The notes under the pieces are model-generated. The model searched no databases. It was not told where the DNA came from and worked only from the letters and a program-made list of their open reading frames with translations. A DNA stretch of 64,000 nucleotides. Origin: Hydractinia symbiolongicarpus. Its lineage: Eukaryota; Cnidaria; Hydrozoa; Anthoathecata; Hydractiniidae. The position numbers and the translations under genes were made by a program. Location: positions 1,984,001 to 2,048,000 of the forward strand of contig NC_079886.1 in the NCBI RefSeq assembly GCF_029227915.1, in the 5' to 3' direction. Below are positions 24,561-37,821 of this stretch, piece by piece. Numbering within the stretch: position 1 is the stretch's first letter; the number at the start of each line of letters is the position of its first letter.

Positions 24561-27500
24561 CAAAAATAAAAACATTTTTGAAAACTACAAGTCTCTTGCG
24601 TTTTAGTGGTGAAAAAATAATTTAAAAAATCGTTCGGGAAATGAGTTTACTCCCTGAGTACTTTCTTTGTATACTTTTGACTATACGGGCCGAGTACCGG
24701 ATTTACGGGAAATCGCGGGTTTTCGTTTGCCGGCGATTAAACTTCTTTTATTCAGCGTCTTATCAAAAATGAAAACATTTTTGAAAACTACAAGTCTCAT
24801 GCGTTTTAGTGGTGAAAAAATAATTTAAAAAGTCGTTCGGGAAATGAATTTACTCCCTGGGTACTTTCTTTGTATACTTTTGACTCTGCGGGCCGAGTCC
24901 GGGATTTACGGGAAATCGCGGGTTTTCGTTTGCCGGCGATTAAACTTCTTTAAGTTAGCGTTTCATCAAAAATGAAAACATTTTTTAAAACTACAAGTCA
25001 CATGCGTTTTAGTGGTGAAAAAATAATTTAAAAAATCGTTCGGGAAATGAGTTTACTCCCTGGGTACTTTCTTTATACACATTCGACTATACGGGCTGAG
25101 TACGGGATTTACGGGAAATCGCAGGTTTTCGTTTGCCGGCGATTAACCTTCTTTTATTCAGCGTCTCATCAAAAGTGAAAACATTTTTGAAAACTACAAG
25201 TCTCATGCGTTTTAGTGGTGAAAAAATAATTTAAAAAATCGTTCGGGAAATGGATTTACTCCCTGGGTACTTTCTTTGTATACTTTTGACTATACAGGCC
25301 GAGTACGGGATTTATGGGAAATCGCGTGTTTTCGTTTGCCGGCAATTAAACTTCTTTTATTTAGCGTCTCATCAAAAATAAAAAACATTTTTGAAAACTA
25401 CAAGTCTCTTGCGTTTTAGTGGTGAAAAAATAATTTAAAAAATCGTTCGGGAAATGAGTTTACTCCCTGAGTACTTTCTTTGTATACTTTTGACTATACG
25501 GGCCGAGTACCGGATTTACGGGAAATCGCGGGTTTTCGTTTGCCGGCGATTAAACTTCTTTTATTCAGCGTCTTATCAAAAATGAAAACATTTTTGAAAA
25601 CTACAAGTCTCATGAGTTTTAGTGGTGAAAAAATAATTTAAAAAATCCTTCGTGAGATGAGTTTACTCCCTGGGTACTTTCTTTGTATACTTTTGACTAT
25701 ACGGGCCAAGTCCGGGATTTACGGGAAATCGCGGGTTTTCGTTTGCCGGCGATTAAACTTCTTTTAATCAGCGTCTCATCAAAAATGAAAACATTTTTGA
25801 AAACTACAAGTGGCATGCGCTTTAGTGGTGAAAAAATGATTTAAAAAATCGTTCGGGAAATGAGTTTACTCCCTGGGTACTCTCTTTGTATACTTTTGAT
25901 TATACGGGTCGTGTCCGGGATTTACGGGAAATCGCGGGTTTTCGTTTTTGCCGGCGATTAAACTTGTTTTATTTAGCGTCTCATCAAAAATGAAAACATT
26001 GTTGAAAACTACAAGTCTCATGCGTTTTAGTGGTGAAATAATAATTTAAAAAATCGTTCAGGAAATGAGTTTACTCCTTGAGTACTCTCTTTGTATACTC
26101 TTGACTATACGGGTCGTGTCCGGGATTTACGGGAAATCGCGGGTTTTCGTTTTTGCCGGCGATTAAACTTGTTTTATTTAGCGTCTCATCAAAAATGAAA
26201 ACATTGTTGAAAACTACAAGTCTCATGCGTTTTAGTGGTGAAAAAATAATTTAAAAAATCATTCGGGAAATCAGTTTACTCCCTGGGTACTTTTTTTGTA
26301 TACTTTTGACTATACGGGCCGAGTACGGGATTTACGGGAAAGCGCGGGTTTTCGTTTGCCGGCGATTAAACTTCATTTATTCAGCGTTTCATCAAAAATG
26401 AAAACATTTTTAAAAACTACAAGTGTCATGCGTTTTAGTGGTGAAAAAATGATTTAAAAAATCGTTCGGGAAATGAGTTTACTCCCTGGGTACTTTCTTT
26501 ATATATTTTTGACTATACGGACCGAGTACCAGATTTACGGGAAATCGCGGGTTTTCGTTTGCCGGCGATTAAACTTCTTTTATTCAGCGTCTTATCAAAA
26601 ATGAAAACATTTTTGAAAACTACAAGTCTCATGCGTTTTAGTGGTGAAAAAATAATTTAAAAAATCGTTTGGGAAATGAGTTTACTCCCTGGGTACTTTC
26701 TTTGTATACTTTTGACCTTACGGGCCGAGTCCGGGATTTACGGGAAATCGCGGGATTTTGTTTGCCGGCGATTAAACTTCTTTTATTCAGCGTCTCATCA
26801 AAAATGAAAATATTTTTGAAAACTACAAGTCTCATGCGTTTAAGTGGTGAAAAAATAATTTAAAAAATCGTTCAGGAAATGAGTTTACTCCCTGGCTACT
26901 TTCTTTGTATACTTTTGACTATACGGGCCAAGCCCGGGATTTACAGGAAATCGCGGGTTTTCGTTTGCCGGCGATTAAACTTCTTTTATTCAGCGTCTCA
27001 TCAAAAATGAAAACATTTTGAAAAACTACAAGTCTCATGCGTTTTAGTGGTGAAAAAATAATTTAAAAAATCATTCGGGAAATCAGTTTACTCCCTGGGT
27101 ACTTTTTTTGTGTACTTTTGACTATACGGGCCGAGTGCGGGATTTACGGGAAATCGCGGGTTTTCGTTTGCCGGCGATTAAACTTCTTTTATTCAGCGTC
27201 TCATCAAAAATGAAAACATTTTTAAAAACTACAAGTCTCATGCGTTTTAGTGGTGAAAAATAATTTAAAAAATCGTTCGGGAAATGAGTTTACTCCCTGG
27301 GTACTTTCTTTGTATACTTTTGACTATATGGGCCGAGTACGGGATTTACGTGAAATCGCGGGTTTTCGTTTGCCGCCGATTAAACTTCTTTTATTCAGCG
27401 TCTCATCAAAAATCAAAATATTTTTGAAAACTACAAGTCCCATGCGTTTTAGTGGTGAAAAAATAATTTAAAAAATCGATCGGGAAATGAATTTACTCCC

Positions 27501-28550
27501 TGGGTACTTTCTTTGCATACTTTTGACTATACGGGCCGAGTGCGGGATTTACGGGAAATCGCGGGTTTTACTTTGCCGGCGATTAAACTTCTTTTATTTA
27601 GCGTCTTATCAAAAATGAGAACATTTTTGAAAACTACAAATCTCATGCGTTTTAGTGGTGAAAAAATATTTTAAAAAATCGTTCAGGAAATGAGTTTACT
27701 CCTTGAGTACTTTCTTTGTATACTCTTGACTATACGGGCCGAGTACCGGATTTACGGGAAATCGCGGGTTTTCGTTTGCCGGCGATTAAACTTCTTTTAT
27801 TCAGCGTCTTATCAAAAATGAAAACGTTTTTGAAAACTACAAGTCTCATGCGTTTAAGTGGTGAAAAAATAATTTAAAAAATCGTTCAGGAAATGAGTTT
27901 ACTCCCTGGCTACTTTCTTTGTATACTTTTGACTATACGGGCCAAGCCCGGGATTTACAGGAAATCGCGGGTTTTCGTTTGCCGGCGATTAAACTTCTTT
28001 TATTCAGCGTCTCATCAAAAATGAAAACATTTTGAAAAACTACAAGTCTCATGCGTTTTAGTGGTGAAAAAATAATTTAAAAAATCATTCGGGAAATCAG
28101 TTTACTCCCTGGGTACTTTTTTTGTGTACTTTTGACTATACGGGCCGAGTGCGGGATTTACGGGAAATCGCGGGTTTTCGTTTGCCGGCGATTAAACTTC
28201 TTTTATTCAGCGTCTCATCAAAAATGAAAACATTTTTGAAAACTACAAGTCTCATGCGTTTTAGTGGTGAAAAATAATTTAAAAAATCGTTCGGGAAATG
28301 AGTTTACTCCCTGGGTACTTTCTTTGTATACTTTTGACTATATGGGCCGAGTACGGGATTTACGTGAAATCGCGGGTTTTCGTTTGCCGCCGATTAAACT
28401 TCTTTTATTCAGCGTCTCATCAAAAATCAAAATATTTTTGAAAACTACAAGTCCCATGCGTTTTAGTGGTGAAAAAATAATTTAAAAAATCGATCGGGAA
28501 ATGAATTTACTCCCTGGGTACTTTATTTGCATACTTTTGACTATACGGGC
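24490..28550 (+). repeat. 20-mer unit, second copy
   Basis: Direct duplicate of the preceding 4 kb. Differences seen by eye are few: an extra A near 25,381, AATCCTTCG near 25,645 where the first copy has AATCGTTCG, GTTTACTCC near 26,275 for GTTTATTCC, and GACCTTACGG near 26,716 for GACCATACGG. After ~28,540 the sequence continues with a full GTGCGGG / TTTTACTTTGCC monomer, which the first copy lacks at its right edge. Confidence 0.85.
24823..25635 (+). repeat. Cassette A, copy 3
   Basis: Four-monomer order GACTCTGCGGG, ACACATTCG, ACAGGCCGAG/TATGGG, CCTGAGTAC/TACCGG; CTCTG at 24,884. It is the 20-mer duplicate of copy 2 (offset 4,062 bp) and shares its GGGCTGAG change. Confidence 0.8.
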
Positions 28551-30070
28551 CGAGTGCGGGATTTACGGGAAATCGCGGGTTTTACTTTGCCGGCGATTAA
28601 ACTTCTTTTATTTAGCGTCTTATCAAAAATGAGAACATTTTTGAAAACTACAAATCTCATGCGTTTTAGTGGTGAAAAAATATTTTAAAAAATCGTTCAG
28701 GAAATGAGTTTACTCCTTGAGTACTTTCTTTGTATACTCTTGACTATACGAGCCGAGTACCGGATTTACGGGAAATCGCGGGTTTTCGTTTGCCGGCGAT
28801 TAAACTTCTTTTATTCAGCGTCTTATCAAAAATGAAAACGTTTTTGAAAACTACAAGTCCCATGCGTTTTAGTGGTGAAAAAATATTTTAAAAAATCGTT
28901 CAGGAAATGAGTTTACTCCTTGAGTACTTTCTTTGTATACTCTTGACTATACGGGCCGAGTACCGGATTTACGGGAAATCGCGGGTTTTCGTTTGCCGGC
29001 GATTAAACTTCTTTTATTCAGCGTCTTATCAAAAATGAAAACGTTTTTGAAAACTACAAGTCTCATGCGTTTAAGTGGTGAAAAAATAATTTAAAAAATC
29101 GTTCAGGAAATGAGTTTACTCCCTGGCTACTTTCTTTGTATACTTTTGACTATACGGGCCAAGCCCGGGATTTACAGGAAATCGCGGGTTTTCGTTTGCC
29201 GGCGATTAAACTTCTTTTATTCAGCGTCTCATCAAAAATGAAAACATTTTGAAAAACTACAAGTCTCATGCGTTTTAGTGGTGAAAAAATAATTTAAAAA
29301 ATCATTCGGGAAATCAGTTTACTCCCTGGGTACTTTTTTTGTGTACTTTTGACTATACGGGCCGAGTGCGGGATTTACGGGAAATCGCGGGTTTTCGTTT
29401 GCCGGCGATTAAACTTCTTTTATTCAGCGTCTCATCAAAAATGAAAACATTTTTGAAAACTACAAGTCTCATGCGTTTTAGTGGTGAAAAATAATTTAAA
29501 AAATCGTTCGGGAAATGAGTTTACTCCCTGGGTACTTTCTTTGTATACTTTTGACTATATGGGCCGAGTACGGGATTTACGTGAAATCGCGGGTTTTCGT
29601 TTGCCGCCGATTAAACTTCTTTTATTCAGCGTCTCATCAAAAATCAAAATATTTTTGAAAACTACAAGTCCCATGCGTTTTAGTGGTGAAAAAATAATTT
29701 AAAAAATCGATCGGGAAATGAATTTACTCCCTGGGTACTTTATTTGCATACTTTTGACTATACGGGCCGAGTGCGGGATTTACGGGAAATCGCGGGTTTT
29801 ACTTTGCCGGCGATTAAACTTCTTTTATTTAGCGTCTTATCAAAAATGAGAACATTTTTGAAAACTACAAATCTCATGCGTTTTAGTGGTGAAAAAATAT
29901 TTTAAAAAATCGTTCAGGAAATGAGTTTACTCCTTGAGTACTTTCTTTGTATACTCTTGACTATACGAGCCGAGTACCGGATTTACGGGAAATCGCGGGT
30001 TTTCGTTTGCCGGCGATTAAACTTCTTTTATTCAGCGTCTTATCAAAAATGAAAACGTTTTTGAAAACTA
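27640..30070 (+). repeat. 6-mer doublet, period 1,217 bp
   Basis: The GAAAAAATATTTTAAAAAATC monomer at 27,661 recurs at 28,878, and the GTGAAAAATAATTT monomer near 28,273 recurs near 29,490, all 1,217 bp apart. One monomer in the unit is 202 bp, giving 6 x 203 - 1. It overlaps the right end of the 20-mer second copy, so the 6-mer event probably came after or was independent of it. Confidence 0.8.
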
Positions 30071-31115
30071 CAAGTCTCATGCGTTTTAGTGGTGAAAAAA
30101 TAATTTAAAAAATCGTTCGGGAAATGAATTTACTCCCTGGGTACTTTCTTTGTATACTTTTGACTCTGCGGGCCGAGTCCGGGATTTACGGGAAATCGCG
30201 GGTTTTCGTTTGCCGGCGATTAAACTCCTTTTATTTAGCGTCTCATCAAAAATAAAAACATTTTTGAAAACTAAAGTCTCATGCGTTTTAGTGGTGAAAA
30301 AATAATTTAAAAAATCGTTCGGGAAGTGAATTTACTCGCAGGGTACTTTCTTTGTATACTTTTGACTATACGGGCCGAGTCCGTGATTTACGGGAAATCG
30401 CGGGTTTTCGTTTGCCGGCGATTAAACTTCTTTTATTTAGCGTCTCATCAAAAATGAAAACATTTTTGAAAACTACAAGTCTCATGCGTTTTAGTGGTGA
30501 AAAAATAATTTAAAAAGTCGTTCGGGAAATGAATTTACTCCCTGGGTACTTTCTTTGTATACTTTTGACTCTGCGGGCCGAGTCCGGGATTTACGGGAAA
30601 TCGCGGGTTTTCGTTTGCCGGCGATTAAACTTCTTTAAGTTAGCGTTTCATCAAAAATGAAAACATTTTTTAAAACTACAAGTCTCATGCGTTTTAGTGG
30701 TGAAAAAATAATTTAAAAAATCGTTCGGGAAATGAATTTACTCCCTGGGTACTTTCTTTGTATACTTTTGACTCTGCGGGCCGAGTCCGGGATTTACGGG
30801 AAATCGCGGGTTTTCGTTTGCCGGCGATTAAACTCCTTTTATTTAGCGTCTCATCAAAAATAAAAACATTTTTGAAAACTAAAGTCTCATGCGTTTTAGT
30901 GGTGAAAAAATAATTTAAAAAATCGTTCGGGAAGTGAATTTACTCGCAGGGTACTTTCTTTGTATACTTTTGACTATACGGGCCGAGTCCGTGATTTACG
31001 GGAAATCGCGGGTTTTCGTTTGCCGGCGATTAAACTTCTTTTATTTAGCGTCTCATCAAAAATGAAAACATTTTTGAAAACTACAAGTCTCATGCGTTTT
31101 AGTGGTGAAAAAATA

Positions 31116-31927
31116 ATTTAAAAAGTCGCTCGGGAAATGAATTTACTCCCTGGGTACTTTCTTTGTATACTTTTGACTCTGCGGGCCGAGTCCGGGATTT
31201 ACGGGAAATCGCGGGTTTTCGTTTGCCGGCGATTAAACTTCTTTAAGTTAGCGTTTCATCAAAAATGAAAACATTTTTTAAAACTACAAGTCTCATGCAT
31301 TTTAGTGGTGAAAAAATAATTTAAAAAATCGTTCGGGAAATGAGTTTACTCCCTGGGTACTTTCTTTATACACATTCGACTATACGGGCCGAGTACGGGA
31401 TTTACGGGAAATCGCAGGTTTTCGTTTGCCGGCGATTAACCTTCTTTTATTCAGCGTCTCATCAAAAGTGAAAACATTTTTGAAAACTACAAGTCTCATG
31501 CGTTTTAGTGGTGAAAAAATAATTTAAAAAATCGTTCAAGAAATGGGTTTACTCCCTGGGTACTTTCTTTGTATACTTTTGACTATGCAGGCCGAGTACG
31601 GGATTTATGGGAAATCGCGTGTTTTCGTTTGCCGGCAATTAAACTTCTTTTATTTAACGTCTCATCAAAAATAAAAACATTTTTGAAAACTACAAGTCTC
31701 ATGCGTTTTAGTGGTGAAAAAATAATTTAAAAAATCGTTCGGGAAATGAGTTTACTCCCTGAGTACTTTCTTTGTATACTTTTGACTATACGGGCCGAGT
31801 ACCGGATTTACGGGAAATCGCGGGTTTTCGTTTGCCGGCGATTAAACTTCTTTTATTCAGCGTCTTATCAAAAATGAAAACATTTTTGAAAACTACAAGT
31901 CTCATGAGTTTTAGTGGTGAAAAAATA
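31116..31927 (+). repeat. Cassette A, copy 4
   Basis: Same order, CTCTG at 31,177. Third monomer reads ACTATGCAGGCC and follows CGTTCAAGAAATGGG, changes shared with copies 5 and 6 but not with copies 1-3. Confidence 0.8.
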
Positions 31928-32535
31928 ATTTAAAAAATCGTTCGGGAAATGAATTTACTCCCTGGGTACTTTCTTTGTATACTTTTGACTCTGCGGGCCG
32001 AGTCCGGGATTTACGGGAAATCGCGGGTTTTCGTTTGCCGGCGATTAAACTTCTTTAAGTTAGCGTTTCATCAAAAATGAAAACATTTTTTAAAACTACA
32101 AGTCTCATGCGTTTTAGTGGTGAAAAAATAATTTAAAAAATCGTTCGGGAAATGAATTTACTCCCTGGGTACTTTCTTTGTATACTTTTGACTCTGCGGG
32201 CCGAGTCCGGGATTTACGGGAAATCGCGGGTTTTCGTTTGCCGGCGATTAAACTCCTTTTATTTAGCGTCTCATCAAAAATAAAAACATTTTTGAAAACT
32301 AAAGTCTCATGCGTTTTAGTGGTGAAAAAATAATTTAAAAAATCGTTCGGGAAGTGAATTTACTCGCAGGGTACTTTCTTTGTATACTTTTGACTATACG
32401 GGCCGAGTCCGTGATTTACGGGAAATCGCGGGTTTTCGTTTGCCGGCGATTAAACTTCTTTTATTTAGCGTCTCATCAAAAATGAAAACATTTTTGAAAA
32501 CTACAAGTCTCATGCGTTTTAGTGGTGAAAAAATA

Positions 32536-33347
32536 ATTTAAAAAGTCGCTCGGGAAATGAATTTACTCCCTGGGTACTTTCTTTGTATACTTTTGACTCT
32601 GCGGGCCGAGTCCGGGATTTACGGGAAATCGCGGGTTTTCGTTTGCCGGCGATTAAACTTCTTTAAGTTAGCGTTTCATCAAAAATGAAAACATTTTTTA
32701 AAACTACAAGTCTCATGCATTTTAGTGGTGAAAAAATAATTTAAAAAATCGTTCGGGAAATGAGTTTACTCCCTGGGTACTTTCTTTATACACATTCGAC
32801 TATACGGGCCGAGTACGGGATTTACGGGAAATCGCAGGTTTTCGTTTGCCGGCGATTAACCTTCTTTTATTCAGCGTCTCATCAAAAGTGAAAACATTTT
32901 TGAAAACTACAAGTCTCATGCGTTTTAGTGGTGAAAAAATAATTTAAAAAATCGTTCAAGAAATGGGTTTACTCCCTGGGTACTTTCTTTGTATACTTTT
33001 GACTATGCAGGCCGAGTACGGGATTTATGGGAAATCGCGTGTTTTCGTTTGCCGGCAATTAAACTTCTTTTATTTAACGTCTCATCAAAAATAAAAACAT
33101 TTTTGAAAACTACAAGTCTCATGCGTTTTAGTGGTGAAAAAATAATTTAAAAAATCGTTCGGGAAATGAGTTTACTCCCTGAGTACTTTCTTTGTATACT
33201 TTTGACTATACGGGCCGAGTACCGGATTTACGGGAAATCGCGGGTTTTCGTTTGCCGGCGATTAAACTTCTTTTATTCAGCGTCTTATCAAAAATGAAAA
33301 CATTTTTGAAAACTACAAGTCTCATGAGTTTTAGTGGTGAAAAAATA
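32536..33347 (+). repeat. Cassette A, copy 5
   Basis: CTCTG at 32,597, 1,420 bp after copy 4 and sharing its private changes; a product of the 7-mer duplication. Confidence 0.8.
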
Positions 33348-34157
33348 ATTTAAAAAATCGTTCGGGAAATGAGTTTACTCCCTGGGTACTTTCTTTGTAT
33401 AATTTTGATTATACGGGCCGAGTCCGGGATTTAGGGAAAATCGCGGGTTTTTGTTTGCCGGCGAATAAACTTCATTTATTTAGCGTCTTATCAAAAATGA
33501 AAACATTTTTAAAAACTACAAGTCTCATGCGTTTTACTGGTGAAAAAATAATTTAAAAAATCGTTCGGGAGATGAGTTTACTCCCTGGGTACTTTCTTTG
33601 TATACTTTTGACTATACGGGCCGAGTCCGGGATTTACGGGAAATCGCGGGTTTTCGTTTGCCGGCGATTAAACTTCTTTTAATCAGCGTCTCATCAAAAA
33701 TGAAAACATTTTTGAAAACTACAAGTGTCATGCGTTTTAGTGGTGAAAAAATGATTTAAAAAATCGTTCGGAAAATGAGTTTACTCCCTGGGTACTCTCT
33801 TTGTATACTTTTGATTATACGGGTCGTGTCCGGGATTTACGGGAAATCGCGGGTTTTCGTTTGCCGGCGATTAAACTTGTTTTATTTAGCGTCTCATCAA
33901 AAATGAAAACATTGTTGAAAACTACAAGTCTCATGCGTTTTAGTGGTGAAATAATAATTTAAAAAATCGTTAAGGAAATGAGTTTACTCCTTGAGTACTC
34001 TCTTTGTATACTCTTGACTATACGGGCCGAGTACCGGATTTACGGGAAATCGCGGGTTTTCGTTTGCCGGCGATTAAACTTCTTTTATTCAGCGTCTTAT
34101 CAAAAATGAAAACATTTTTGAAAACTACAAGTCTCATGCGTTTTAGTGGTGAAAAAA

Positions 34158-34360
34158 TAATTTGAAAAATCGTTCTGAAAATGAGTTTACCCACAAGGTA
34201 CTTTCTTTGTATACATTCGACTATAGGGGCCAAGCCCGGGATTTACAGGAAATCGCGGGTTTTCATTTGCCGGCGATTAAACTTCTTTTATTCAGCGCCT
34301 CATCAAAAATGAAAATATTTTTGAAAACTACAAGTCTCATCCGTTTTAGTGGTGAAAAAA
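34158..34360 (+). repeat. Marker monomer (CACAAGG type), copy 3
   Basis: Same class; it also carries TTTTCATTTG where other copies have TTTTCGTTTG, a CpG change. It lies inside the first unit of the 2,029-bp duplication, so copy 4 is its duplicate. Confidence 0.85.
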
Positions 34361-34564
34361 TAATTTAAAAAATCATTCGGGAAATGAGTTTACTCCCTGG
34401 GTACTTTTTTGTATACTTTTGACTATACGGGCCGAGTACGGTATTTACGGGAAATCGCGGGTTTTCGTTTGCCGGCGATTAAACTTCTTTTATTTAGCGT
34501 CTCATCAAAAATGAAAACATTTTTGAAAACTACAAGTCTCATGCGTTTTAGTGGTGAAAAAATA

Positions 34565-35376
34565 ATTTAAAAAGTCGCTCGGGAAATGAATTTACTCCCT
34601 GGGTACTTTCTTTGTATACTTTTGACTCTGCGGGCCGAGTCCGGGATTTACGGGAAATCGCGGGTTTTCGTTTGCCGGCGATTAAACTTCTTTAAGTTAG
34701 CGTTTCATCAAAAATGAAAACATTTTTTAAAACTACAAGTCTCATGCATTTTAGTGGTGAAAAAATAATTTAAAAAATCGTTCGGGAAATGAGTTTACTC
34801 CCTGGGTACTTTCTTTATACACATTCGACTATACGGGCCGAGTACGGGATTTACGGGAAATCGCAGGTTTTCGTTTGCCGGCGATTAACCTTCTTTTATT
34901 CAGCGTCTCATCAAAAGTGAAAACATTTTTGAAAACTACAAGTCTCATGCGTTTTAGTGGTGAAAAAATAATTTAAAAAATCGTTCAAGAAATGGGTTTA
35001 CTCCCTGGGTACTTTCTTTGTATACTTTTGACTATGCAGGCCGAGTACGGGATTTATGGGAAATCGCGTGTTTTCGTTTGCCGGCAATTAAACTTCTTTT
35101 ATTTAACGTCTCATCAAAAATAAAAACATTTTTGAAAACTACAAGTCTCATGCGTTTTAGTGGTGAAAAAATAATTTAAAAAATCGTTCGGGAAATGAGT
35201 TTACTCCCTGAGTACTTTCTTTGTATACTTTTGACTATACGGGCCGAGTACCGGATTTACGGGAAATCGCGGGTTTTCGTTTGCCGGCGATTAAACTTCT
35301 TTTATTCAGCGTCTTATCAAAAATGAAAACATTTTTGAAAACTACAAGTCTCATGAGTTTTAGTGGTGAAAAAATA
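34565..35376 (+). repeat. Cassette A, copy 6
   Basis: CTCTG at 34,626, 2,029 bp after copy 5; a product of the 10-mer duplication. Confidence 0.8.
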
Positions 35377-36186
35377 ATTTAAAAAATCGTTCGGGAAATG
35401 AGTTTACTCCCTGGGTACTTTCTTTGTATAATTTTGATTATACGGGCCGAGTCCGGGATTTAGGGAAAATCGCGGGTTTTTGTTTGCCGGCGAATAAACT
35501 TCATTTATTTAGCGTCTTATCAAAAATGAAAACATTTTTAAAAACTACAAGTCTCATGCGTTTTACTGGTGAAAAAATAATTTAAAAAATCGTTCGGGAG
35601 ATGAGTTTACTCCCTGGGTACTTTCTTTGTATACTTTTGACTATACGGGCCGAGTCCGGGATTTACGGGAAATCGCGGGTTTTCGTTTGCCGGCGATTAA
35701 ACTTCTTTTAATCAGCGTCTCATCAAAAATGAAAACATTTTTGAAAACTACAAGTGTCATGCGTTTTAGTGGTGAAAAAATGATTTAAAAAATCGTTCGG
35801 AAAATGAGTTTACTCCCTGGGTACTCTCTTTGTATACTTTTGATTATACGGGTCGTGTCCGGGATTTACGGGAAATCGCGGGTTTTCGTTTGCCGGCGAT
35901 TAAACTTGTTTTATTTAGCGTCTCATCAAAAATGAAAACATTGTTGAAAACTACAAGTCTCATGCGTTTTAGTGGTGAAATAATAATTTAAAAAATCGTT
36001 AAGGAAATGAGTTTACTCCTTGAGTACTCTCTTTGTATACTCTTGACTATACGGGCCGAGTACCGGATTTACGGGAAATCGCGGGTTTTCGTTTGCCGGC
36101 GATTAAACTTCTTTTATTCAGCGTCTTATCAAAAATGAAAACATTTTTGAAAACTACAAGTCTCATGCGTTTTAGTGGTGAAAAAA

Positions 36187-36389
36187 TAATTTGAAAAATC
36201 GTTCTGAAAATGAGTTTACCCACAAGGTACTTTCTTTGTATACATTCGACTATAGGGGCCAAGCCCGGGATTTACAGGAAATCGCGGGTTTTCATTTGCC
36301 GGCGATTAAACTTCTTTTATTCAGCGCCTCATCAAAAATGAAAATATTTTTGAAAACTACAAGTCTCATCCGTTTTAGTGGTGAAAAAA
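36187..36389 (+). repeat. Marker monomer (CACAAGG type), copy 4
   Basis: Exactly 2,029 bp after copy 3 and sharing its TTTTCATTTG change, which shows it arose by the 10-mer tandem duplication rather than independently. Confidence 0.85.
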
Positions 36390-36479
36390 TAATTTAAAAA
36401 ATCATTCGGGAAATGAGTTTACTCCCTGGGTACTTTTTTGTATACTTTTGACTATACGGGCCGAGTACGGTATTTACGG

Positions 36480-37820
36480 GAAAGCGCGGGTTTTCGTTTG
36501 CCGGCGATTAAACTTCATTTATTCAGCGTCTCATCAAAAATGAAAATATTTTTGAAAACTACAAGTCTCATGCGTTTTAGTGGTGAAAAAATAATTTAAA
36601 AAATCGTTCGGGAAATGAATTTACTCCCTGGGTACTTTCTTTGTATACTTTTGACTCTGCGGGCCGAGTCCGGCGTATTACGGGAAATCGCGTGTTTTCG
36701 TTTGCCGGCGATTAAACTTCTTTTATTCAGCGTCTCATCAAAAGTGAAAACATTTTTGAAAACTACAAGTGTCATGCGTTTTAGTGGTGAAAAAATAATT
36801 TAAAAAATCGTTCGGGAAATGAGTTTACTCCCTGGGTACTTTCTTTATACACATTCGACTATACGGGCCGAGTACGGGATTTACGGGAAATCGCAGGTTT
36901 TCGTTTGCCGGCGATTAAACTTCTTTTATTCAGCGTCTCATCAAAAGTGAAAAAATTTTTGAAAACTACAAGTCTCATGCATTTTAGTGGTGAAAAAATA
37001 ATTTAAAAAGTCGTTCGGGAAATGAATTTACTCCCTGGGTACTTTCTTTGTATACTTTTGACTCTTTGGGCCGAGTCCGGGATTTACGGGAAATTGCGGG
37101 TTTTCGTTTGCCGGCGATTAAACTTCTTTAATTAAGCGTTTCATCAAAAATAAAAACATTTTTTAAAACTACAAGTCTCATGCGTTTTAGTGGTGAAAAA
37201 ATAATTTAAAAAATCGTTCGGGAAATGACTTTACTCCTTGGGTACTTTCTTTATACACATTCGACTATACGGGCCGAGTACAGGATTTACGGGAAATCGC
37301 AGGTTTTCATTTGCCGGCGATTAAACTTCTTTTATTCAGCGTCTCATCAAAAGTGAAAACATTTTTGAAACTACAAGTCTCATGCGTTTTAGTGGTGAAA
37401 AAATAATTTAAAAAATCGTTCGGGAAATGGGTTTACTCCCTGGGTACTTTCTTTGTATACTTTTGACTATACAGGCCGAGTACGGGATTTATGGGAAATC
37501 GCGTGTTTTCGTTTGCCGGCGATTAAACTTCTTTTATTTAGCGTCTCATCAAAAATAAAAACATTTTTGAAAACTACAAGTCTCATGCGTTTTAGTGGTG
37601 AAAAAATAATTTAAAAAATCGTTCGGGAAATGAGTTTACTCCCTGAGTACTTTCTTTGTATACTTTTGACTATACGGGCCGAGTACCGGATTTACGGGAA
37701 ATCGCGGGTTTTCGTTTGCCGGCGATTAAACTTCTTTTATTCAGCGTCTTATCAAAAATGAAAACATTTTTGAAAACTACAAGTCTCATGAGTTTTAGTG
37801 GTGAAAAAATAATTTAAAAA
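36480..37820 (+). repeat. Mixed monomers with Cassette A, not locally duplicated
   Basis: Satellite monomers whose order is not repeated next door. It includes a GGCGTATTACGGG monomer near 36,670 that differs at the usually conserved GGGATTTACGGG, a partial cassette (CTCTGCGGG, ACACATTCG) and then a full Cassette A from ~37,011 whose first monomer reads GACTCTTTGGG. Confidence 0.75.
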
Positions 37821-37821
37821 A
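37011..37821 (+). repeat. Cassette A, copy 7
   Basis: Same order, with GACTCTTTGGG in the first monomer (CTCTT at 37,072) and GAAATGACTTTACTCC in the second. It lies outside any local doublet, so it is a more independent copy. Confidence 0.75.

Larger units (their letters stand above)
30070..33350 (+). repeat. 3-mer (608 bp) and 7-mer (1,420 bp) repeats
   Basis: A monomer lacking one base (AAAACTAAAGTCTC for AAAACTACAAGTCTC) with GAAGTGAATTTACTCGCAGGG occurs near 30,253, 30,861 and 32,281, at spacings of 608 and 1,420 bp. The CTCATGCATTTTAG variant at 31,291 and 32,711 confirms the 1,420-bp period. Each 7-mer unit contains one Cassette A. Confidence 0.8.
32450..36480 (+). repeat. 10-mer doublet, period 2,029 bp
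   Basis: Units about 32,450-34,450 and 34,480-36,480. The CTCATGCATTTTAG variant at 32,711 recurs at 34,740 and the marker monomer at 34,158 recurs at 36,187, both 2,029 bp. The missing base against 10 x 203 matches a monomer with TACTTTTTTGTATAC, one T/C shorter, near 34,400 and 36,430. Each unit contains Cassette A followed by a TTTAGGGAAAATCG monomer. Confidence 0.85.
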
